The notes under the pieces: generated by a model | What the model was told of the DNA's origin: nothing | Database searches by the model: none | The model's input: only the letters and a program-made list of their open reading frames with translations | From: MGBC163016 sp910588905 | GTDB taxonomy: Bacteria > Actinomycetota > Coriobacteriia > Coriobacteriales > Eggerthellaceae | DNA: 64,000 nt | NCBI GenBank assembly: GCA_948616985.1 | Contig: CAPGDO010000006.1 | Coordinates: 43,778-107,777 of the forward strand | Direction: 5' to 3' | Shown here: positions 26,167-32,171 of the stretch, in pieces | Layout of the letters: each line of letters starts with the position of its first letter | Position numbering within the stretch: position 1 is the first letter of the stretch | Position numbers and translations under genes: made by a program

Positions 26167-26994
26167 ATGGCAAGCCTACGTTCGGTCCTCACCATCGCTG
26201 GGTCTGATCCCAGCGGCGGCGCGGGCATCCAGGCGGATATCAAGACCATCCAGGCCCATAACCTCTTCGCCACATCTGTGATCACGGCCGTTACGGTGCA
26301 GAACACCACGGGGGTGCGGTCCTTCGAGGATGTGTCTCCTGACATGGTGCGCGACCAGCTCGATGCCGTCTTCGAGGACATCCGCCCCAATGCGGTGAAG
26401 GTCGGCATGGTCTCCTCCGCCCCCATCGTGGAGGCGATCGCGGATGCCCTGTTGCGCCACAAGGCGCGCCATGTGGTGGTGGATCCGGTCATGGTGGCCA
26501 CCAGCGGTTCTGCCCTCATCAAGACCGATGCCATTCAGGCCCTGGAAGAGCGGCTGTTCCCCCTGGCGCAGGTCATCACGCCGAATGCGCCGGAAGCTGA
26601 GGCACTGGCGGCCATGGCGCTCAACACCCCCGAGGATGTGGTGAAGGCAGCCCATGCCATAGCAAGGGATATCCCTCGGCCGGAGGGTTCGCACCATTCG
26701 CCTGCCATCCTCATCAAGGGGGGGCACGGATTGGATGATGTCCGCACCTGCAACGACCTCCTCTTCCAGCCGGATGGCACCATCATGTGGCTGCGCGGGG
26801 ACCGCATCCAGAATCCGAATACCCACGGCACCGGCTGCACGCTCTCCTCGGCTATCGCCTGTGGGCTGGCGGAGGGGTTGGATGTAGAGAAAGCGTGCCG
26901 CAAGGCCAAGGCTTTCATCGAAGGTGCCCTGGCTTTTGGGCTGGATCTGGGAAGCGGGTCAGGCCCCTTGAACCATATGTGGCAATATGCTTGA
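26167..26994 (+). CDS. thiD: Hydroxymethylpyrimidine/phosphomethylpyrimidine kinase
   Basis: 275 aa from the ATG at 26167, which has AGAGGAAGG at good spacing; the in-frame ATG at 26149 lacks a ribosome site. Motifs: LTIAGSDPSGGAGIQADIKT at the N-terminus (TIAGSDPSGGAG), VVDPVMVATSG, ITPNAPEAEAL, GTGCTLSSAIACGLA. It phosphorylates HMP twice to give HMP diphosphate for ThiE. Last gene of the thiM-thiE-hydrolase-thiD operon. Confidence 0.95.
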   Translation: MASLRSVLTIAGSDPSGGAGIQADIKTIQAHNLFATSVITAVTVQNTTGVRSFEDVSPDMVRDQLDAVFEDIRPNAVKVGMVSSAPIVEAIADALLRHKARHVVVDPVMVATSGSALIKTDAIQALEERLFPLAQVITPNAPEAEALAAMALNTPEDVVKAAHAIARDIPRPEGSHHSPAILIKGGHGLDDVRTCNDLLFQPDGTIMWLRGDRIQNPNTHGTGCTLSSAIACGLAEGLDVEKACRKAKAFIEGALAFGLDLGSGSGPLNHMWQYA

Positions 26995-27066
26995 CGCGCG
27001 GATGCAAAATCCGTAACATACTCATTCGCGCTTGAATGCAGCAGTGCTCAGGCGCAGGGAATGCGT

Positions 27067-27140
27067 TGGGGTGTCGTCTAATGGCAGGACAGCGGTTTCT
27101 GGTGCCGTATGTGAGGGTTCGACTCCTTCCACCCCAGCCA
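27067..27140 (+). tRNA. tRNA-Gln (anticodon CTG)
   Basis: The acceptor pairs TGGGGTG with CACCCCA, followed by G and an encoded CCA (27138-27140). The anticodon loop TTCTGGT reads CTG. The T arm has GTTCGACTC. The fold is complete. Confidence 0.93.
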
Positions 27141-27192
27141 AGCTTCTCGGCTTTGCAAGCGTGCCTTTAGTGTATACTTGCGAACGCACTGT

Positions 27193-27269
27193 GGCTCCGT
27201 CGTCTAGCGGTTTAGGACGCCGCCCTCTCAAGGCGGAGGTCGCCGGTTCGAATCCGGTCGGAGCTACCA
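27193..27269 (+). tRNA. tRNA-Glu (anticodon CTC)
   Basis: The acceptor pairs GGCTCCG with CGGAGCT, then A and an encoded CCA. The anticodon loop CTCTCAA reads CTC. The T arm has GGTTCGAATCC. It lies 52 bp after tRNA-Gln and probably shares its transcript. Confidence 0.93.
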
Positions 27270-27277
27270 AGAGATCC

Positions 27278-27304
27278 AAGACCGCCTCCCCGAGGCGGTC
27301 TTTT
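27278..27304 (+). terminator. Rho-independent terminator after tRNA-Glu
   Basis: AGACCGCCTC-CCC-GAGGCGGTCT followed by TTT: a 10-bp GC-rich stem with a 3-nt loop and a short T-run, 9 bp past the tRNA. It ends the tRNA transcript just before the Fic gene. Confidence 0.85.
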
Positions 27305-27320
27305 CATAAGGAGAGCTTTC

Positions 27321-28271
27321 ATGACCGCTGACGCTCCATCCGACTTTCCCTACGAAGCGGTCCCTGTAGAGAGTCGTCCCGATGCATTGCGCCGGTATTG
27401 GGGTATCGCTCAGGGTCTGCAGGTTGTTGATGGCCTCCAGACGTCCGACCGCCTGAAAGAGCTCTCCAGGGAGAATATCGAAGGCCTGCGCGGTTTCGAG
27501 GAAACCGGTGAACTGCTACGTCTTTACTATGCAGGACTCTCCGAGATGGATCCTCTCCCAGATGGTCGGTCAGGCTCTCATGATGAGCATGAAGCGGATT
27601 TCGTGTCGCTCCGCATCGCTGAGCTGCTTGCCCGGGGCGCATTCCTCTTCGCTCCGGATATGCTCACGCGAATCCATGCATACCTCTTCCAAGACCTCGA
27701 TGCCTCTCTCTATCAACCGGGAGAGCATAAGAAGGAGCCGCTGCAGAAGCAAGAGCTCATCCTCAATGGGGATAGCGTGGTCTATGCGGATCCAAGCCTT
27801 ATCGATGCGGCCTTGAGGACGGCTTTTGAAGATGAGGCGGCTCATTCCTACGAGCAGCGTTTTGATGATGTGGCCTTGGATGCTCTGGCGAAGTTCATCG
27901 CGCGCCTTTGGCAAGTGCATCCGTTCGCGGAAGGGAATACGCGTACCATTGCCGTCTTCGCGGTGCTCTATTTGACTGACCTGGGATATGACGTTACGAA
28001 TGAGCCTTTTGAAAGCTGCGCTCGTTACTTCCGAGATGCGCTCGTGCGGGCGAACTATCGTAATCCGAAGGCGGGCGTTCTCCCCGAGAGGGCTTTTCTC
28101 GTGCGATTCCTCGCCCATGCGCTGGATAAGGAAGGGGGACCATTGCGCTCGAGGGACCTCATGGTGCAGGCGCTCTTCGACGATCCTGGGCTCCTACGCA
28201 ACGTTCCGGCTCATAGAGCGCTCTGCACCCCTTCAAGGGTAACGGATAGGAACGCCCCCAACGGGTCTTAG
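27321..28271 (+). CDS. Fic family protein with an antitoxin-like N-terminal helix region
   Basis: 316 aa. ATG at 27321 with AAGGAGAG. The Fic core motif is HPFAEGNTRT (about residue 200), matching HxFx(D/E)GN(G/T)R, so it should transfer AMP (or a related group) to a target hydroxyl. Residues about 25-65 (QGLQVVDGLQTSDRLKEL) look like the VbhA-type helical antitoxin region that places a Glu/Asp near the active site and inhibits Fic. Here the usual S-x3-E-G appears as G-x3-D-G-like, so self-inhibition may be altered. No separate antitoxin gene is next to it. Targets unknown. Confidence 0.82.
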   Translation: MTADAPSDFPYEAVPVESRPDALRRYWGIAQGLQVVDGLQTSDRLKELSRENIEGLRGFEETGELLRLYYAGLSEMDPLPDGRSGSHDEHEADFVSLRIAELLARGAFLFAPDMLTRIHAYLFQDLDASLYQPGEHKKEPLQKQELILNGDSVVYADPSLIDAALRTAFEDEAAHSYEQRFDDVALDALAKFIARLWQVHPFAEGNTRTIAVFAVLYLTDLGYDVTNEPFESCARYFRDALVRANYRNPKAGVLPERAFLVRFLAHALDKEGGPLRSRDLMVQALFDDPGLLRNVPAHRALCTPSRVTDRNAPNGS

Positions 28272-28399
28272 GCAGAACGTAGGGGTCGAACGTGTACGGC
28301 CCGATGACAGGGATCGCAACGTCATCGGTAGGGGCCGAGCATGCTCGGCCCGATGCAACAAACCAAGAAACGCGACAGCACCTGCCAAGCCACCCTCTG
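28272..28399. repeat. Intergenic region with two GTAGGGG palindromic repeats
   Basis: Two copies in the same direction: 28279-28302 (GTAGGGGTCGAACGTG then TACGGCCC) and 28328-28351, whose GGGCCGAGCATGCTCGGCCC is a perfect palindrome. They are separated by 25 bp. The space lies between the stop of the Fic gene and the 3' end of the convergent ecfT gene. No gene seen. Confidence 0.7.
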
Positions 28400-29158
28400 T
28401 CACAGGATGATGGCTACGACCAGCAGCGCAACCCCCAAGGCCATGACGGCCCAGTCAGCAGCGCGCAGCGGATACTCCTTGAACCCGCTCTCTCGCGTGC
28501 GCAGATCGAAGCCGCGTACCTCAGCAGCGATGGCAGCGCTGTTGGTCTTGCGCACGGAATTCACCAGCAATGGCACGCAGAGCGGTGCCATCAGGCGTAT
28601 CTTCTTCACGATGCCCCCTTGGTCGAACTGGATGCCACGAGCGGTCTGGGCTTCCATGATGGCGCTCATATCGTTCATGAACACCGGGATGAAATGCACC
28701 GTAGAAGCGAAGGTGAACGCGTAGCGGTAGGGCACGCGAAGCACTTTCACGAAGGCGTTGGAGAGGTCGGACATCTTGGTGACGTAGAACACGAGGAACA
28801 GGGGGATAGCCGCTGCTTCCAGGCGCAGGATGGTGGTGATGGCTGCCAGCACAGAGCCGGTGCCGATATAGCCCCAGGGAAGCTGGACCAGCAAGCTGCC
28901 CGTGGGGGTGGTGAAGAGCAGCAAGACCGCCAGCAACAGCGAGAACGCCAGCACCGCCTTCATGAGCCCTGCCGTCTGGGCCATAAGCCCGCAGCTCGCA
29001 GCCAACGCGATGGCTGCAGCCAGCATGACGATGAGGAGCACCAGGTTGCTCGTGCAGAAGCAAGCGATGGCGAATAGCACGGCGAAGAGCACTTTGGCCA
29101 CCGGGTTCAGGCGGTGCAGCGGGGAATCACCGGGGACGTATTCAAGGAAACCTCTCAT
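28400..29158 (-). CDS. ecfT: ECF transporter transmembrane protein EcfT
   Basis: 252 aa, 4-6 hydrophobic helices. N-terminus FLEYVPGDSPLHRLNPVAKV is typical of EcfT (CbiQ family). The cytoplasmic coupling region has RGIQFDQGGIVKKI and VRGFDLRTRESG, corresponding to the two Ala-Arg-Gly-type coupling helices that contact the ATPases. It links the ATPases to the substrate-specific S component. Its start overlaps the end of the upstream ATPase gene by 4 bp. Last gene of a four-gene operon. Confidence 0.92.
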   Translation of the reverse strand: MRGFLEYVPGDSPLHRLNPVAKVLFAVLFAIACFCTSNLVLLIVMLAAAIALAASCGLMAQTAGLMKAVLAFSLLLAVLLLFTTPTGSLLVQLPWGYIGTGSVLAAITTILRLEAAAIPLFLVFYVTKMSDLSNAFVKVLRVPYRYAFTFASTVHFIPVFMNDMSAIMEAQTARGIQFDQGGIVKKIRLMAPLCVPLLVNSVRKTNSAAIAAEVRGFDLRTRESGFKEYPLRAADWAVMALGVALLVVAIIL

Positions 29159-30099
29159 CGTTCTGCTCCTTCCACAACAGCGGTGAGGACGGGTTCAAGC
29201 TCCTGAGCACCGGGAGCACCAGAGCTGGCTTCGGCAACGGAAACGGTGATGACCTCATCGCCGGTGACGCGTTCTGCGGTCGCTTCGATGGCTAGCTGCA
29301 TCTCGTTCAGCGTGTTGGCGGAAGCGATGGGCGTCGCCCCAAGGTCTGGGTCCATGAGCGAGAGCGCTAAGGACAGATCCAGGATCTGGGGCGGCACCAA
29401 GCTGGCTTCCTCCAAGACGCGGCGGTGGCGGAGCACGTCGAAGGTGGGGCCCTCATCTATCACACGACCATCGCTCATCACGATGACGCGTTCGGCGAAG
29501 TCGGCGACTACCTCCATGTCGTGGCATACCATGATCACCGTCGTGCCCGCTCGGTGCAATCGGGTGATGATCTCCATCACCTTCACGCATTCGCGAAAGT
29601 CGAGACCGGTGGTGGGCTCGTCGAGCACGATCACCGGTGGGGCCAGCACCACGATGGAGGCCAAGGCCAGCAGTTGGCGGGTCCCGCGGNNNNNNNNNNG
29701 CAGGAATGGATCGGCGCTGCCATCGAAGCCGAAGCTTTCGATGACCTCATCCACCCGGCGTTCGGCTTCATCATCCTCACGCCCGATGGCCTTGAAGCCG
29801 AACAGCAGCTCTTCCCGTACGGTGGGGCAGCAGATCTGCCGATCGGGGTTCTGGAACAAGAAGCCCACCCGTTGGGCCAGGTCGCTCGTTCTCAGCTGTG
29901 TGGTAGGGGTCCCGTCTATGAGCACTTCTCCAGAATCAGGCTTCAACAACCCGTTGATCAAGCGCATGGTCGTGGACTTGCCAGCACCATTGGTGCCGAC
30001 GAAGGCCACGAACTCGCCCTCGTGGATGGAGAGGTCGATGCCCTTCAGGATGGGCGTTCGCTCATCGTAGGATACCTGTACGTGGCGGAACTCTATCAT
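29155..30099 (-). CDS. ecfA: ECF transporter ATP-binding protein (first ATPase downstream), interrupted by an assembly gap
   Basis: 314 aa from the ATG at 30099 (MIEFRHVQVSYDERTPILKG), overlapping the preceding ATPase gene in ATGA. Walker A is GTNGAGKST and Walker B is VIVLDEPTTGLD. A run of 10 N (29690-29699) falls exactly on the ABC signature: sequence resumes at RGTRQLLALA, so the motif is probably LSRGTRQ, but the first residues are not seen. The frame is kept across the N run as written, though the true gap length is unknown. The C-terminal ~75 residues form an extension rich in Ala, Glu and Val, longer than in typical EcfA. Confidence 0.88.
   Translation of the reverse strand: MIEFRHVQVSYDERTPILKGIDLSIHEGEFVAFVGTNGAGKSTTMRLINGLLKPDSGEVLIDGTPTTQLRTSDLAQRVGFLFQNPDRQICCPTVREELLFGFKAIGREDDEAERRVDEVIESFGFDGSADPFLXXXXRGTRQLLALASIVVLAPPVIVLDEPTTGLDFRECVKVMEIITRLHRAGTTVIMVCHDMEVVADFAERVIVMSDGRVIDEGPTFDVLRHRRVLEEASLVPPQILDLSLALSLMDPDLGATPIASANTLNEMQLAIEATAERVTGDEVITVSVAEASSGAPGAQELEPVLTAVVEGAER
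29690..29699. other. Assembly gap (10 N)
   Basis: Ten undetermined bases inside the ATPase signature region of the ecfA gene, bordered by GC-rich sequence (GTCCCGCGG). The length may be arbitrary. Confidence 0.99.
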
Positions 30100-30935
30100 G
30101 CGATCACCTCCAGCACGGCCTTGGCGGCTTCCTCTACATCGGCGCAAACAGGACCTTGGTACAGGCCAGCCTTCGCCAATCGGTTCATCAGCGTGGTGGC
30201 GCGGGGGCAATTCACTCCGAGGCGCAGCAGCTCTTCGGAGTGGGCCAGCACCTTCCGCGGGGTATCGGCGAAGCGGATGCGGCCTTCATCGACGATGACC
30301 AGCTGGTCGGCGAATTCCGAGAGCAGCGCTATCTTCTGCTCCACGACCACCACGGTGGTGTTGTGGCTGCGGGCATAGCTCTGCAGCAGGGTGAACACCT
30401 GGCGTGAGCTGGCAGGATCGAGCTCGGCGGTGGGTTCGTCCAAGACCAGCACCTTCGGCTTCAGAGCCAGGATGGAGGCAATGGCCACCTTCTGCTTCTG
30501 GCCTCCCGACAAGCTGGCTATCAGCCGCTGGCGCAGATTCGCGATGCCCATGGTCTCGAGCGCTTCGGTCACGCGCTTCTCTATGAGGTCATGGGGAACG
30601 CCGAAGTTCTCCAAGCCATAGAGCATCTCGTCCTCCACCACGGAAGCCACGAATTGCGAGTCGATGTCCTGGCACACAGACCCCACCAATCGCGATATAT
30701 CCGTCAGGCTGGTCGTGCAGGTGTCATGGCCGTCGATGAGCGCCTCCCCATAGAAGTCCCCTGGATAGCAATAGGGAACGATGCCGTTCAAGACATAGGT
30801 CAGCGTGGATTTCCCAGAACCAGCAGGACCGGTGATGCCCGTGAAGCTCCCCGCAGGGATCTCCAGGTTCACGTCCATCAGCACGGGGCGAGCGCTTTCG
30901 CGATAGCGGAAGCAGAGATCCTTGAGCTGTATCAT
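30096..30935 (-). CDS. ecfA: ECF transporter ATP-binding protein (second ATPase)
   Basis: 279 aa. MIQLKDLCFRYRESARPVLM start; Walker A GPAGSGKST; signature LSGGQKQKVAIAS (about 135-147); Walker B VLVLDEPTAELD. It pairs with the other ATPase to power EcfT and the S component. The start lies 9 bp after the S component gene with a GGAGG site. A 4-bp ATGA overlap leads into the next ATPase gene. Confidence 0.93.
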   Translation of the reverse strand: MIQLKDLCFRYRESARPVLMDVNLEIPAGSFTGITGPAGSGKSTLTYVLNGIVPYCYPGDFYGEALIDGHDTCTTSLTDISRLVGSVCQDIDSQFVASVVEDEMLYGLENFGVPHDLIEKRVTEALETMGIANLRQRLIASLSGGQKQKVAIASILALKPKVLVLDEPTAELDPASSRQVFTLLQSYARSHNTTVVVVEQKIALLSEFADQLVIVDEGRIRFADTPRKVLAHSEELLRLGVNCPRATTLMNRLAKAGLYQGPVCADVEEAAKAVLEVIA

Positions 30936-30944
30936 GACAACCTC

Positions 30945-31586
30945 CTATCGCTTCAGCACCTTGCGCAGCAAGGGCGTGAGAATCTGTACCAAGATGGCAT
31001 TGAACAGGCCGGTGCCGAAGACCATTACCGCATAGGTGACGAAGATGATGGGCAGAGCTAGGCCATTCATGGTGCCCACGAGCAGGGCGAAGGTGTAGCC
31101 TGATACCACGGTGGATAGGAAAGTGCTGACCAGGGGATTGAGGTCCAGCTTGCCCGCCTTCAAGGGGATGTGGATCAAAAGGCCACAAGCCAAGGCGCCC
31201 AAGGCTTCGGAGGGGATGTTCACCAAGGGTGTGGCATTCAGCAGGGGGATCTGGCACATCAGCCCCGCCAGCAATCCGATGATGAGGGATTGGCCGACCT
31301 TCGGACGGGTGAGGATGATGGCTAAGCAGTACATGGCTATGACGAAATTGGGTTTCATGCCAGCGAAGGAGAGGAAGCTCGCTACCGTGAGCTTCAGCAC
31401 CGCTCCAGCCGCCAAGAGCACTGCGATGAGGATGAGGTCTTGGGTCGAGAGGGATCGCCCCTTGCTGTTCCGGTCCGCCTTGCGAGCATCCAAGCCCACA
31501 GCGCCGCCGGTTATCACCCGCGGCGTGCGCCCTGCCAACGGATCAGCCGTTGTCGCCTTCGCTTCTTCCATGAACTTTCCTTTCAT
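30945..31586 (-). CDS. ECF transporter substrate-binding (S) component, TrpP-like
   Basis: 213 aa. A polar N-terminus of about 45 residues precedes five or six transmembrane helices. The segment LILIAVLLAAGAVLKLTV followed by FAGMKPNFVIAMYCLAIILT resembles the TrpP family (GMKPDF motif), S components predicted to bind tryptophan. It is first in an S-A-A-T operon, and it is preceded by a T-box leader whose specifier loop can be read as the Trp codon TGG. Together these point to tryptophan uptake. The assignment rests on motif memory plus the leader, not on a search. Confidence 0.75.
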   Translation of the reverse strand: MKGKFMEEAKATTADPLAGRTPRVITGGAVGLDARKADRNSKGRSLSTQDLILIAVLLAAGAVLKLTVASFLSFAGMKPNFVIAMYCLAIILTRPKVGQSLIIGLLAGLMCQIPLLNATPLVNIPSEALGALACGLLIHIPLKAGKLDLNPLVSTFLSTVVSGYTFALLVGTMNGLALPIIFVTYAVMVFGTGLFNAILVQILTPLLRKVLKR

Positions 31587-31644
31587 CGGGTCGGTAGGAC
31601 CGACCGGGCTTTCTCGAATGCCTCTCCCCGCGTGCTCTCAGAAA

Positions 31645-31945
31645 CAAAAAAAGCCTGTCCCTTGCGGCCTTGGATAAGACCTCAAAGGACAGGCTTTTGA
31701 CCTGCGGTGCCACCTTTGCTTGGTCCCCGAAGGGACCCGCTCACGGATGGGCCATCACCCACCCTGCCTCTGACGCGGGCTCACGGTCCAGATACTCGGC
31801 CTTGGCTTTTGATGCCTTCGGCCTTTCCCCTTTCCCTCGGCGACCCATTTACCAGTTAGCGTTCTGCGGGAATCTCAGCTGCGCCCGCTCTCTGTAAGTG
31901 CCCCTCTGGCTTGACTTTCGCCTCAACGGTTTAGAGTTATTCGAT
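31645..31945 (-). promoter_or_regulatory. T-box riboswitch upstream of the ECF operon
   Basis: On the minus strand the T-box core AAAGGTGGCACCGCAGG (31717-31701) is followed by an intrinsic terminator. Upstream, stem I can be drawn: GGCGA and CCAG on the 5' side pair with CTGG and TCGCC on the 3' side, leaving a bulge TAAATGGG. The bulge contains TGG (Trp), overlapping ATG (Met); with a TrpP-like gene downstream, TGG is preferred. An AGAGAGCGGG element and a GGGAAAGGGG stretch fit the apical and linker parts. Uncharged tRNA would form the antiterminator and switch the operon on. Confidence 0.85.
31649..31698 (-). terminator. T-box terminator hairpin
   Basis: On the minus strand AAAAGCCTGTCC pairs with GGACAGGCTTTT and is followed by more T. 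The 5' arm lies next to the T-box core, so it competes with the antiterminator. Confidence 0.85.
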
Positions 31946-31953
31946 TGGAGAGC

Positions 31954-31983
31954 ACTCTAGCGAAGGGGAGCGATAGCTGTCAA
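31954..31983 (-). promoter_or_regulatory. Promoter of the T-box / ECF operon
   Basis: On the minus strand TTGACA (perfect -35) is spaced 18 bp from TAGAGT (-10). The start site would fall around 31947, just before the T-box stem I. Confidence 0.7.
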
Positions 31984-32118
31984 GGACGAATGAGAGGAGC
32001 GAGCATGGGTTGCTCAGCAACGAGGCGAAAGCGGGTGCGGACCCTGAGCTTCCGGGCCTCTGGCCTTAGCGGCCCAGCGGCGCTTCTCCTGTTCTGGTTG
32101 CGATTGTTTCCAAATCGT

Positions 32119-32124
32119 TATAAT
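32119..32124 (+). promoter_or_regulatory. -10 box upstream of the hybrid histidine kinase
   Basis: A perfect TATAAT, preceded by TTGCGA at 15 bp or TGGTTG at 18 bp. CGATT...AATCG arms overlap the spacer and might bind a regulator. The rest of 31984-32171 holds no gene that I can see. Confidence 0.5.
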
Positions 32125-32171
32125 GCAAAGGACTTCAAACGATAATCTCACGACTTCTTCGGGAGTGGCGT

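Noticed and set aside
31945..32145. A 66-codon plus-strand frame between the T-box promoter and the kinase gene
   Set aside because: It overlaps the minus-strand promoter, has no ribosome site and encodes nothing recognisable.
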